Part shown: positions 1 to 11,330 of the stretch, in pieces
How positions within the stretch are numbered: the stretch's first letter is position 1
Layout of the letters: every line of letters begins with the position of its first letter
Assembly: GCA_005406025.1 (NCBI GenBank)
Contig: BGZK01000102.1
Location: 248,001-312,000, forward strand
Direction: 5' to 3'
DNA: 64,000 nt
Origin: Eumeta japonica
Lineage: Eukaryota; Arthropoda; Insecta; Lepidoptera; Psychidae
Program-made: the position numbers and the translations under genes
The notes under the pieces: model-generated
Database searches by the model: none
What the model saw: the letters and a program-made list of their open reading frames with translations, nothing else
Told to the model about the DNA's origin: nothing

Positions 1-639
1 TGGAAATCTGCGGCAGGGGCCTCAGGTCATTACATAATGTCTTGCGGTCGAGAATATTATTGTCTTTCACTTCCAAATACGCAATTTATCACAAAATTCC
101 AACTTTTGATTTGAAACATGGTTATCAAATCAGAGATTAATTCAATAAAAACAAAGTAAATAAATTGAAAAAGGTTTGGAAATAAGCTTTCACATACACA
201 AAGGGCTTTTTTTAAAAACATCTCATCATAATGGAGCACATTATAATGCAAAAAGGGAGAAGTGATAAAAAGTTATTTTCTTCAAAGTATTTCTTTCGTC
301 ATATTTAAAATTGAAGAACTAATATGTCGAAAAGTAGCAATCTATGTCCAAAGATAAATAAATTAAATCTTGCATGCTATTCTAATAATAAGAAGAAATG
401 TAAAATTTCCCATTTTCTTAAATAATTGGTAACATAAACTTGCAACAACCTCGGCAAAGTTTCAAAAAAATATGTAATATATATTTTTCTTTTCAAAAGA
501 ATTTTCTTTTTCAAAGAAATTTATTATATTCTTAAAGATTGATATTTTTCTAATCGTTTGTTGTGAAAAACAAGTACTGTTACCATGACACAATAGCATT
601 TGCAGAATATTTAAAATGGTTCTATTTAACACAACTTAC
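1..639 (-). other. Start of intron 1 of the Tolloid-like gene
   Basis: AT-rich sequence downstream (minus strand) of the GTAAGT donor. No open frame with coding character and no acceptor followed by a plausible exon is visible. A 64-codon frame at 57-251 (minus) has random composition. Confidence 0.5.
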
Positions 640-894
640 GTTCTTGTAAAACTTACCCGCTTTACATGGATCCATTCCAAGGTCACCGGAATCCTTGTAT
701 TCGAAGTGGGTAGAAAATAACTCTTCTATAGTGTACCTATGAGGTTCTTGCCTTTTCACGCTACCCGCAGCTTGTGCGTTGACGTTTGTGTAAATGCAAA
801 CTATCATTAACACTGCAACCACCGTGGCTGGTAGACGTCTTTCGTAATATTGATAAGTCATTTTTTTAAACATTTTCACTATTTTATTAGACAC
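640..894 (-). CDS. Tolloid/BMP-1-like astacin metalloprotease, first coding exon (partial)
   Basis: The frame opens at 894 with an N-terminal signal sequence: a basic, aromatic stretch (residues 1-20), a hydrophobic core (21-36) and a small-residue cleavage site after VNA (40). A short propeptide start follows, with RYTIEELF at 53-60 and MDPCKAG at 74-80. The spacing of an acidic/tyrosine segment followed by DPCKA and then xF matches the start of the Tolloid/BMP-1 propeptide, a secreted zinc protease that processes BMP antagonists and matrix proteins. Two consensus GTAAGT donors follow, after 657 and after 640. The second keeps the family's F two residues after CKA+G, so I end the exon at 640. 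Read-through reaches a stop at 622-624. M8 and M12 are alternative starts. The protease, CUB and EGF domains must lie beyond the left edge, so this is a single exon, and the family call rests on a short motif. Confidence 0.6.
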
Positions 895-936
895 TATTCA
901 TTTTACAACTAAAAAACTATATCATGATTGATGAAT
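895..936 (-). other. Possible 5' UTR part of the first coding exon, with upstream acceptor
   Basis: On the minus strand a pyrimidine-rich TTTTACTTGTTTCAG ends at 937, 42 bases before the first ATG. It is a usable splice acceptor, so the coding exon may be preceded by a non-coding exon further right. No TATA box or initiator is convincing here. Confidence 0.3.
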
Positions 937-939
937 CTG

Positions 940-1430
940 AAACAAGTAAAAATATTTTATTATTAAATGATGGAATGAATACGTCTAATTATAATATTAA
1001 TGATAATACAATATTAAAAATTCTGAGCAATATTTAATACTGGAACTCAGTTTTTAAACTGAAACAATATAATTAAAAAATAATAATTTTTAAATGCTTA
1101 TAAAGATTAGACCATAAATAAGTTATTTAATATTATACAAGAAATGCTTTCACTTTGTTCGTCATTGAAATAATTTCGTCAAATGGTATTATTTTTAATA
1201 AAATTAATTTCCTCAATAAATTAAAATTATTTTGTGCTTGTAAATACATGTCTCTGTATGTCTTTATTTATATTTGCATTTATAAGTCTGTGACAATATC
1301 TTTGCCTTTGGGGCTAGGATTACTCGTGGCATGGTCTTATTATTCATGATAGCGAGTTACGATACGATACGAGTTAACTTAAATACTTCTATATAATTGC
1401 ACACGTAAATGGAACGACTTGGAAGTTAAG
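940..1430. other. AT-rich non-coding stretch
   Basis: Runs of A/T with no coding signal or recognisable repeat. The 64-codon plus-strand frame at 1155 is low-complexity. Confidence 0.5.
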
Positions 1431-1434
1431 CTTC

Positions 1435-1712
1435 CCATACTGGTCAAGGGCGACTCGGGGGCGGTTCGGAGGCCGATAACGACAATTGAAGTCTATAGGG
1501 CGGCTCAGAGGCCGTTAGCGACAATTGTCGTCTGGCAACGATAGCAAGGTCCGACACCGACAGCTCAATGTGTTATCTAAGGCATGGAGCGTCTACAATG
1601 TGACTTAAATCAAAAACTCAATGGTCAATTCGTCCGTGGTCAGGTCGAACCCAACACCTCCAACGTTCGAGGGCGACGCACTTAATTACTGAGCAACCGC
1701 CGCTCTCGTTTA
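1435..1712 (-). mobile_element. tRNA-derived SINE, minus orientation
   Basis: Read from 1712 downwards it begins with a tRNA-like head: GGTTGCTCAGTAATTAAG resembles a Pol III A box and GGGTTCGACC about 40 bases later resembles a B box. A tRNA-unrelated body of about 200 bp follows. The body holds a near-tandem duplication of about 38 bp (1460-1498 and 1499-1536) that shares GAGGCCG, ACGACAATTG and GTCT. No anticodon-bearing cloverleaf is intact, so it is not a tRNA gene. A poly-A tail is not obvious at the 3' end. Confidence 0.6.
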
Positions 1713-1774
1713 TATTACTATAACTATATTACATTATTACCACTATAGTTTATATAAATGTAGCATCTATTCAC

Positions 1775-2075
1775 ATCGGCACTCGGCCGAAACGAAGCGA
1801 CGCGACAATTTCAACCTTCCCGACTTCACTTCATGAAGTCTCAAGCCCGTACACGAAACTGATCAATATTCTATACATTTGTCGTTATGTTTCAACTCGA
1901 CGCCGGACCCGAAGTCGAGGTGACTTGCGAAACTTCTGGTGGCAAACGTCCGGCACTGCCGATGGAAGTTGCGTTTTCATGACACTTGCCGCAAATCGGC
2001 GCCACCGTCTACTTACGCGATTTAGACGTTACGTACTCGATATAACGTTGAACGTGTAGAGTTAAAGTAGAAGTT
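1775..2075. promoter_or_regulatory. GC-richer non-coding block upstream of the Tolloid-like exon
   Basis: Clearly richer in G+C than the flanks, with many CpG dinucleotides and no long frame. It lies about 900 bp upstream of the exon on the gene's 5' side, so it is the nearest candidate for a promoter or enhancer. The role is inferred from composition and position only. Confidence 0.3.
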
Positions 2076-3117
2076 TTGGGAGGTATGGCTACCTAGGCTA
2101 GGTCGTTACTACAGCGCATCAAATATATAGAATCAAGAAAATCGTCCATATGTTCTTGTTTAAAGCTTTAAAAATACATACTAAGAGTTCAACAATTGCA
2201 ATACTTTATATCAATGTGGTGGATAAAGGAGTTAACATCCAAGCTACCTACATATTGGAAAAAATGTGAGTGCACAGATGGATGAAGAAGCACTACAAAA
2301 CTACTTGGTGATTGACAATGTATTTATTTTAAAGTGATATTGTCTCTACATACTGTGAAATTATTTTAAAATTTTAATTCATAATTTTTTACACTGAAGA
2401 TTTTGTTATACAGTTTTTTGAAGTTATTTTTCTGGAAAACTTATATTTTTCTCTAAATATTTATAAGGTACATAACAATCTAAACCAGGTTGATACGCCT
2501 TCTTTGCACGACAACTTCTCATTTGTTTCACCCAATTTTACTTTTTATTAGTGTGACATGACCCTAATTTTAAAATTTTGTTACGAATATATATATAATA
2601 GTCAATGTAATTAAAATTTTCTATGTACATTTTTATTAGATTGAAGGAATATTAAGCACTGAAGGTCTTACGATCGACACCTCATTGTTAACTTTGAGTT
2701 TCGATTCAATATTTGTCTTTCGAAGTTCTTGACGACATCAAACGCAGTAACTTTGTCGACTTCAAACGTTAAACAAATCATTTGGAATGATTGAGTGTTT
2801 GCTTTATTCAAACGACGTATCAAATGTTTCCGTGCTTCGCTTTGGAAGCTTTACGTATAAAGCTTTTGACGAACACTTTTACGATATTAGCCAGCTACGA
2901 CATAAAGGAAAATACTAAATCTCTCTGATCTGAGAGAGTGCTCTCTGACCAAGATCTGTCCGTCTCCTTTGCAAGAATACGCGCATACGCAAACGCCAAA
3001 TAAGCACTTAACCCTGGTTCCATAACCTACATATAAATTTAAATTTCTCTTAAAATTCTATGCAGAAGTCAAAAATGTTGTACCCATAATATGTATATTC
3101 TTTATTAAAGGTCATAT
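2076..3117. other. Mostly AT-rich non-coding stretch
   Basis: No coding signal. Part of it (about 2660-2990) is less AT-rich and holds the short inverted motif CTCTCTGATCTGAGAGAG near 2921. Nothing identifiable as a gene. Confidence 0.4.
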
Positions 3118-3163
3118 ATTTCAATATATATATATTTCAATATATATATATATATATATATTT
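3118..3163. repeat. (TA)n microsatellite
   Basis: Two runs of alternating T and A interrupted by TTTCAA. Confidence 0.9.
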
Positions 3164-3507
3164 TCTCAACATAACAAATGTATTTCGAATACCATTTAAT
3201 TTAAATTAGTAACTTATGTATGCTTCAATTACTCTTAAAAAATTACAAGCTTTTGATTGACAAACCTTACGATGAAATTGCATTGTTTATAAGTTTATTG
3301 CTAAAACTACATACGTTGGCCATAATTGCAAGAAACAATGTGTCTATTCACTCAATGCAATAAGAGTTTTAACAATATACCCACCGCAAGTGTATAAGTG
3401 AAATAAAGCCGTATCGAAATGGTTCAAAAAAAAACTAATTACACGGAGGTCAAAAAATTGATGCAAACTTTTACATAAGATCACTTTCTCAAATTCCGCA
3501 AACATCT

Positions 3508-3616
3508 ATGTGCGTGCGTATGTGCGTGCATACACATATGTATGCACACACGCACACATGCACGCAAACACGCACGAGCGCACACTCACATAGTCACACA
3601 CACACACGGAGAGGGG

Positions 3617-3645
<29 letters not shown>
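3508..3645. repeat. Compound (TG/CA)n-(GA)n microsatellite
   Basis: Imperfect TGTGCG/CACACG units run into (CA)n and then about 35 bases of (GA)n. Apparent open frames on both strands here are repeat translations. Confidence 0.9.
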
Positions 3646-3649
<4 letters not shown>

Positions 3650-3873
3650 CGCACGCATGCATACACGATTCTATGAAAAGCAATAAAAATTGCAATAATA
3701 TCTTTGTTTGTGCTTTAGACTCGTTTTGGTTTCGTTTAAAAATGACATAAGTATATTTGCATATGTTAAATAATATAAGCCTATGGAAGCTATGGAAAAA
3801 CAAACATTTTCGGGAGTACGTATCAATTTAAAGTTTCATATTCTAATATTAAAGCACTCAGAACGCTGTATTT

Positions 3874-3925
3874 TATAATAAACAGCTAACAAACCCACAT
3901 ACCTGTATGTGAGTTTGTTAACTAT
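3874..3925. repeat. Imperfect hairpin
   Basis: AGCTAACAAACCCACATAC is followed, after a 4-base gap, by its near reverse complement ATGTGAGTTTGTTAACT. There are two mismatches. Confidence 0.6.
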
Positions 3926-4539
3926 TATTAATATAGATTATATACATTATTAAAAGTCATTGTGATTTATAATACTAGTTGAATACCAGTTGTTATCTTT
4001 ACTAGAAAATCATTTATGATCTTTAAAATGAAAATTTTGAATATCCTAATTTTCCATATTTCCAGTTAACAATGTATTTACACTTGTATTTATTATATTG
4101 TGTATATTATAAGCCATACAGTAACATAAACAAAACTATATAAGTTTTGTTAATATACATTATAATTTTGCGCTGCGTCTATAAATCAAATCAAATATAT
4201 CTTTCTTTGGAAGGTTACAATAAAAACTCATTCCAAGTGTAATTCAATTTACCTATATTATATTATTTTGATATTAATATTACCCCTTATAATGAAAAAT
4301 GATATTGTCCCAGTACTTATCGAAATCTAAAAATATGCCTACACAGCAACGACGGGCTAGAACAATACGCCATCCCAAACAATGCAAAGACGTATTGTTT
4401 GGCACAGTTTGTTCATTCCCGAACAAGCAAGAATGAATCGTCCCGATTTTGCTAAGCTCCTTATGAAGCTCCTTATTTATATAATTTATTTATATGTATA
4501 TTTCCCAAGTAAATTCAAATATGGCCCGTTTGGCTATGG

Positions 4540-4597
4540 CTTTCTACAAATAAAAGTAAATTCACAACATTGCGAATTTACTTTTATTTGTAGAAAG
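4540..4597. repeat. Perfect inverted repeat, 24-bp arms
   Basis: Arms 4540-4563 and 4574-4597 are exact reverse complements around a 10-base loop (4564-4573). The arms begin CTTTCTACAAATAAAAG. This could be a small MITE remnant or a chance hairpin. Confidence 0.85.
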
Positions 4598-4696
4598 TAG
4601 TAGAAATTCTATTCATTAGATATGTGATTAAATAATTAATGAAACGATATATAAATAAATGTTTATAAATATACATTTAAAAAATTTGGAAAATCC

Positions 4697-5449
4697 AAAA
4701 ATGCGCGCCTCATGGCGGTTACTCCATTTTTACTAAAGAAAAGTGTGTATGTCAGCTCCGACGAATGACTGGAGCTCACTTTTTATGAAGGATTACAAAT
4801 TACTTGGTATGCATTGTTCAATACTCTAAATTCTATATATTAACAAAAATTTATACCGTAATCGTCATTTTTTTTAAAATTGCAATAAATTAAAAATTTT
4901 TAAATTGAAATAAATTAAAAAAAAAATTCCGTGGTGTCAAAATTTTTACTTAAACATTGAGAATAAAAAAGACAGTCACGCTTCGGGTTTCTTATGTTCT
5001 CTAGATTAAGATTTAATAAAAAAAAATAGATATACTAAAAGACTCGTCAAAATATTGTTTATTAAATATCAATTAAACTACACCAAATTAGACAGTGAAA
5101 TTCAATAGGCTTCTATTCAGATGCATACTAAAGCGAATGAAAAAAAAACCACTCGATTAGTGAAGTATTTCATTCGTTATCGTGACCACATACAGGATCC
5201 GCATACAGACACACGGACGTCCACGAAAAAATTTAAAACAGTTTTAAAATATGTTCTATAACAAAATGTGTTTTGAAGATATTACAGATATTTAAATCAG
5301 TGATTATTCTTGCCGTTTGAGTGCATACATTATTTTACAAGTGCAACATGTAATAAATAAAGACATTTAAAGTTCAAAAAATCACTCGTTTTTCGTAAGG
5401 CGAGAGTAGAGCACTACCTCATGTGCTCCGCTTATGAGGCGTGCAAAAA
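4697..5449. mobile_element. Lepidopteran TIR-type repeat, about 750 bp, non-autonomous
   Basis: The left end ATGCGCGCCTCATGGCGG matches, with a few changes, the reverse complement of the right end CCGCTTATGAGGCGTGCA. The interior is AT-rich, with CACTCG-containing segments near both ends and no coding frame. It resembles a repeat seen widely in moths. Target-site duplications are not clear. Confidence 0.5.
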
Positions 5450-7089
5450 TGGTTGTAAATTTTATGTAAATTAATGTTTTGTCCGAAAATCAGTGTAATT
5501 ATACATTTTCTTGTACTCATACACATACAACACAATCCATCTTCCACTGCTTCTCGAAAATGTGGTAACAAGGTCATAGTCGTCATTCCGATCCGATGCG
5601 TTTTGCAAACATATTCGAATATATCTAGACTTATAGAAAATCTTCCACGAAATACTATTTCAGCAAAGGTATTTTACTCTTCTCTGTCAAAAGACGTGAT
5701 AATTGATATTCTCAGGGCATGAGTTAGGAGAACAACCGATAGATACTCACCGACAGGCGCCCCAACCACCGACATATATTACACTTACATAACATAAGTT
5801 CACCGCGACCCCCTCACGAAGAGCCAGGAGTAGACTCGGATCACAGATCTCCGAGTGATGCGATTCTTCATAATTCGTTCATTTCACCGATATTCATCAG
5901 TCGCTTGCGAGGTCCGCGGTTTTAGAATACTGGGACTCTGAATAGCAGGGACAAACAGGGACAGAGCTATACAAACGATGCATTCTTTTTCTTTGCGTGA
6001 TTACATCCCTTTCTGCTCGCCGCACATACTCGCCAGAGAATATAGACTGTTGATTAAAGCATATTGAAGTTTCAAGGAACGTTCGAACATCATAAAGAAT
6101 AAAACTCAACACACTCTACAAAACAAAAAAAAAGGATATATAAAAAGTTGTGTTTATGTATACTTGTACATTTTAAGCTTATACTCTAATTTGGAATGAT
6201 AAGATTTTTCCATTATTATTTTTGTATAAAATTGTCTCTTAAGGACAATAATATCTATATTTTGTGATTGGTAGTTAACAACTTTCGGAACGAACATGTT
6301 ATTAAATAACGCTTTTATACAAAAGAATTAACATGAGTGTGGCTCACAGCGTGGTTTCATAGAAGTGAAAAACTTCAGAAAAAAAAACTAAATTGCGAGA
6401 GAATGAGACGAATGCAGTATCAGAAGTGGAGTGATTATAGGATATATTCCCAACTCACGGTTAGCGGTGATCAATTTTATTGTTGACTACATAAAAAAGT
6501 CACCATTTTGGTGTAAATAGTATTATTTTCTATGTTATGTTTTTATTTGTTTGAAATTCCATCAAAACTGGAATAATATCTTATGAAGCATTACGAATAA
6601 TTCATACGTAATATCACTTTACACAACGGAATATTGAACTTCAAAACCATTTGCATTTTCGTGGATTTCTGACCTGTGATTTTCGAGTAAAAGAATCTAA
6701 CCAAGTGCTAATCAAATTAACATATAGAATATGTTAGTGTCATAATAGATATAAAATATATTGATGCAAAAAAAAACCAGTTGTATAGTCGAACGTCATA
6801 TGTTATATTTGAAATTACATAATATGCCTATAGTTTTTTAATATTTTAATCTTATATTATCGTATCTGTATTAAATTGTTCTATGTTGTTATACATTATT
6901 TTACGTTGTTAGTTCTGATATGAAATAATTAATAATTACTCAGTCAACAATTGCTTATATTAAGAAGTTAGAATATTAAAAGCTCTATAAATCTTTTGAC
7001 TGCTTGTTATTAACTTTCAACGTTATTAAAATAACATATGATCAATTCATATTAATTATATCATAAATCGTATAACATTAACACAATAT
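5450..7089. other. AT-rich non-coding stretch
   Basis: A modestly GC-richer part at 5735-6080 has short frames on both strands, none with recognisable domains. The rest is AT-rich without features. Confidence 0.4.
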
Positions 7090-7560
7090 TAATGATCATT
7101 AAAACAGTATTGACCGTAGGAGAGAAAAATATAACATTATCAACGGAGGGAACACAGCATCCGCAACACACAAAGAAAGGCCCGCTATTATTGGAATGTT
7201 TCGCTCTTATCAGACGTGTGATAGCGGCGCCGCGCGAACGCAGAACGTCTTATGACGAAATGCTCGCAAACCATTCTGTCTCGTATTGTCTGCGTGAATA
7301 GGTCGTTTGCGGATCGGCAGCGCAACGACACAGATAACGTAATAACATCACGGAGGAGGGTCAAAGAACAGAGGGCGATTACTTTGGCGCTGATTGCGAG
7401 TCCTTAGCGCGAACTGTGATGTTTTGTTAACGTCTAATGTATTAATAACGCGTACAATACTGAGAACGCCGATCGCGCTCCGCACCCGTCCGAAGGCTAA
7501 GTCGTAACGAAGGCTCCTCTTATCTCGAAAACTGTACAATGTCATTTTACGAGTTAGGCC
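7090..7560. promoter_or_regulatory. GC-richer CpG-dense non-coding block
   Basis: It stands out from AT-rich flanks on both sides. Short frames occur on both strands (7092-7301 plus, 7348-7545 minus) without domain signatures. It may be conserved non-coding DNA; this is inferred from composition only. Confidence 0.3.
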
Positions 7561-8229
7561 TTTTGTATAAAATAAAATGGAGTTGTATTAAAAATGCTAA
7601 AATAACAAGAAGATGGATATTTAGCGCCACTAAGTAAACAAAGTAAAAAAGTATCTTTTGAAAAATTGTTTCAAGCTTACAAATTGTAAATTGAAAGATA
7701 TAAATCAATTCTGTTCGACATCAGATGTTACGTGTTCACATTAAAAGTTACATAAATTTATTTATTTTACACCAAATTAATAATAGAAGACGGAGAAAAA
7801 CTTGCATAAAACTCCTACAGGCCTTATTTCATTTTCATAGATGAAAATTAAATTCATTATATCGATGATCAAAGACCATTATCATGTAAACATTAATTTA
7901 CGCCGATAATAGCCTTTTTCATGAGTCGGTCTTTAATACATCATTAAAATCGGTTATTATTATATTTACCGTGTTCTTGGAAATGCTGCATAAACGCGGG
8001 TCACAGTCACCAAGCAAACAATTAACATTTTAAACCTGAGAATTGCTAGTGTATATTTTCCTCTTGTATTTAAATTTTGGTAATCGCCCATTTTAGAGAA
8101 ATCGTTAATATCTCTATTATTATAATATTCAACTTTACTAATAATAGACAGTAAGAACGTTGTTTTTTTAAAATGATTGCGCATAAATAAGGGTACCGTA
8201 AAAGCAAAGAAAAATAGCTTAATCCAAAT
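7561..8229. other. AT-rich non-coding stretch
   Basis: Nothing recognised. The 72-codon minus frame at 7966-8184 lacks family motifs. Confidence 0.4.
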
Positions 8230-8235
8230 TTCAAA

Positions 8236-8840
8236 TATTTTTTTTTATTTAAGAGGCGGACGATTACGGGTGCTACTAGAAAGTAAATGGTTACCGCCGC
8301 CCATGGATATCTGCAATCCCAGGGCGGTCACTAGTGCGTTACCGGCCTTTTGGAAAGGAACACGCCTTTTTCATCAAGGCCCCATTGTTGTAGTTTATTG
8401 GAAATATCGCTAATATTAATACATTCCATACTTTTACCGCACTGAGCAGAAAAATACGCACTAAGCGTACGATGGTAGAACGTCAATCATCAAGATGATG
8501 ATGATGATATCATTCGGCGAGTGGAACGATGACGTAAATCAACGGCAGGAATAAGGCTTTTCATGTATAGCACTTCCCACAGTTTGCGCAACAGATCATG
8601 CACAAAGATCCAACGTCTGTTCGCGAAGCCAAAGCCTCGAGTTGGCGCGATAATACAAAGTCGCCGACTATTGGAGTTGCTTGATGATGTTTGCGGTCTA
8701 GAGGCAATAATTTATACTGAGGTGCCTCAGTCCAGACGTGACGACTGTACTTTAGATGAGGTCGGACCTGTGCCTTGTAAAGTAAGAGGCGATGAACCGG
8801 CTTGAAGTACTGTCGAATATTATTATGCACACCGAACTTC
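8236..8840 (-). mobile_element. 5'-truncated CR1/Jockey-type non-LTR retrotransposon (3' end)
   Basis: On the minus strand from about 8830 the frame encodes the C-terminal part of a reverse transcriptase. It includes YFKPVHRLLLYKAQVRPHL, then PQYKLLPLDR, IVGDFVLSRQLEALA and DVGSLCMI, all typical of the thumb/C-terminal region of CR1/Jockey elements. After a stop near 8561 a shifted frame continues with HHHLDDWRSTIVRLVR and LLSAVKVWN, so the copy is broken by stops and a frameshift. A 3' UTR with a CCATGGGCGGCGGTAA motif follows and ends in an A-rich tail at about 8240. It lacks the endonuclease and most of the polymerase, so it cannot move by itself. Confidence 0.8.
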
Positions 8841-9950
8841 TAATTTTTTTTAAAATTTAGTAATAAAATAATTAAACGGGTTGATGCGTGTCGTCCCCAC
8901 GGATGTCTTTTTGTGTGACAATGTTTATCTTCTTATGAAATCTACTCTATTGCTCTAACACCAATATAGAAGGGAACTTATTCATATAACTTCAGAACGG
9001 ATTTATGTGGAAGAGTCACTTCTGAGCGATAAACTTTTCTTGGCGAAAATTTTTCCGTACTATCTTTTTGCTTAGAGCATACTCAAAATTTTAAAATAAA
9101 TTGAATTGAAAATTTACAAACAAAAACTTTGATTGTTCATGTCACACAGAATTGGACCTTTGTTTTACCTATGATGCGAAGTACAATAAATCTTTGAGAG
9201 TACTTCGTTTAAAGATTTAGACTATAAATCAGTCATTGTTACATTAAAACCGATTGAAATAGACCATCTAGCTAAAGCAAATATTGTTCTAAAAATTATC
9301 ACAATAATGATGTTAAACATAAAATAGTAATATTGTTACAAAATAAACGGTCTGTGCCGATGTAATAGGTGTAATAAGATTTTCCCTATAAAAAAATTCA
9401 TTTAAAAACTAATCTACAGGTTATTGGACTTTCGGTGAGCGTAAAGATAATCACGGGTGAAGGTTAATACGTAGGGCTTTTTGTTAGCTCATCAAATTTG
9501 AGGACTTAAAATTTATCCCGAATAAATCCGGACAACGTCCAACAACTAACAAAATTATTATCCTTCCCAAAAAACGATTTAACTTATTCCATAACATGTC
9601 TAACATTTTTATTTTTGTTTTCAATATGAATGCTCGAGAAAATTAATTCTTTTTTTTTTCATTGTATTTTTTATTATAATGACAATGGATTTAATCGGAC
9701 TATTTCTTAAATAAATCTTAGGATAGCTAAGGATTTACGTATGTTGATTTATTGAAACGAAACCTTTACATTTCATAAACATGTATGGTGATTTCCGCAG
9801 ACGTGAATTAAACCGCAAAACAGCTGCACGCAAATAAGTCAATCTCGATTCTTGTTAATAAATAAGTTTGCTTCAACTTACAACGAGGGTTAAATAAATC
9901 ACGTTGAGTAAATTTTTCTCCTTTTTTTTTGAGTTTTCGCGCGGACTTTC
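8841..9950. other. AT-rich non-coding stretch
   Basis: No coding signal or known repeat seen. Confidence 0.45.
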
Positions 9951-10780
9951 TTAATACTGTCAATGTATTTGATGTCGACATTAATGTACTTCGCAGACGT
10001 GAATAGAGGACAGGCGGGTTCGTTGGAGATGAAAGCCAACGAGCCACTGGCCCGAGTAAGGCCTGGAGCATCAGGAACGGGTCTAGGTTCGAACCATCAG
10101 CAAACGCAAATGCGATGGTCCTCACCTATAAACGAAAGTTCGACGCCCCTACCTCGTCGACAAAATCAGCCTCGTGCTATTGATCATGTCTAAGAGGCTG
10201 TCGTTCACTCCTCACGTTGTTGACATGTGTAAAAAGACTGCTAATGTACACAAAGTCGTTTTCATGGTGGCCAAATGATGTGGGGTTTGAATTTGAAGAT
10301 AATTAGGATATTACACATCGCCGTGTAGTGCCTATCGTGCTGCATACATCGTGCGCTTGAGCGTTGGCGACGTTTAGGTCGGCGCGAGAAAGATGTTAAC
10401 ACACTAGAGGGAAGTATTGCGTTGAACGCATACCGAGCTTGTCGGTACTTCTTACATTTTACACGTATCTCCTCTACATAAGGGCAAGAAACGCGGTCTG
10501 ATTGAATGAAGTAAAGCGCGTAGAAGAACTGAGGGTACATTTGTTTAATGAGAAATCAAGAAATCTGTGCATTTCTGCAAATTAGTGCACAGTGTGCACA
10601 GTACAATGTACGAAACTCTGCTGAAAGCGTCGCAATGCCGTAACATTGAAACAAGGAGGGTAAGAAGAAAGGGTCGGGGAGCGCCAAACCTGCGCATTGT
10701 GTCATTCGTAGGAAATTCAGAGCGGCAGAGTTTTGTGCGTTGTACTGCACATACTCGAACATTGGAAGAGTTCGAGGATC
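9951..10780. other. GC-richer stretch with overlapping unrecognised frames
   Basis: Frames of 75-186 codons overlap on both strands (for example 9808-10125 minus and 10567-10881 plus). None shows a domain I recognise. The right part directly precedes the RNase H LINE fragment and may be an unrecognised, more decayed part of that element. Confidence 0.3.
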
Positions 10781-11330
10781 TTGAGGATTTGGATTCGACA
10801 ACGCTGACCATCTCCTTATTATCGAAACCCACCTATATATCGATGACAATCGAGCGGAAAGTAAAGTCAGTTTGGCTTTGATGGAATTGTGGGACAGCGA
10901 GGAATCTACGTTTTTCTTCACGGTATACCGAACAGAGATGTTTGCACAACATCTGCACATGAAGACAGTAAAAAAAGAAGGGGTTCGGCTGCTTAGTGAC
11001 TCAAAGGCATTACTGTAACTGTTGACCAGACGTATCATCTTCTGGCTCATGCGGTCAGAAACGATACCCTGAACATTGTTGTGGAACGCAGGGAAGTGTG
11101 TCAATTTTGACTGCACATCTGTCTAGGGACCACATGACGCGTGCCGACGAACTCACCCGGTTTGCCGCTTTATCCAAAGCGATAGTTTGTATTACAATTA
11201 TTTTCCGCTGTCGTACGTCAAAAAATTAATTAATAAAAGCGACAAGCTTGGTGGAGTAGAAGAATCGATACATCGAAGTAAATACCCGAGAAAATATCAA
11301 ATACTTTCATCTCGAGTGAATAATTTACGT
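10781..11330 (+). mobile_element. Non-LTR retrotransposon fragment with RNase H domain (decayed)
   Basis: Plus-strand translation from about 10830 gives YIDDNRAESKVSLALMELWD, then TEMFAQHLHMKTVKKEG and LLSDSKALL before a stop at about 11018. This matches the D...E...D layout of RNase H domains of R1/LOA/I-group LINEs, although the usual DG after YT is DD here. Downstream, RADELTRFAALSK corresponds to the closing D motif and FPLSYVKKLI to the post-RNase H region, each in a shifted frame. Several stops and frameshifts make it a pseudogene. The long minus-strand frame over the same bases is a shadow. Confidence 0.65.

Noticed and set aside
1630..1712. tRNA gene on the minus strand
   Set aside because: The A and B boxes are present but the stems do not pair, and a SINE body follows; called a SINE instead.
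3508..3803. Cysteine/histidine-rich and serine/leucine-rich small frames
   Set aside because: They are translations of the (CA)n and (GA)n microsatellite.
10080..10100. GGTTCGAACC, a tRNA B-box-like motif
   Set aside because: No matching A box, acceptor stem or anticodon arm at the right distance; not a tRNA gene.
10556..11116. 186-codon minus-strand open frame
   Set aside because: It is antisense to the RNase H LINE fragment, whose plus-strand motifs (TEMFAQH, LLSDSKALL, RADELTR) are recognisable; the minus frame has none.
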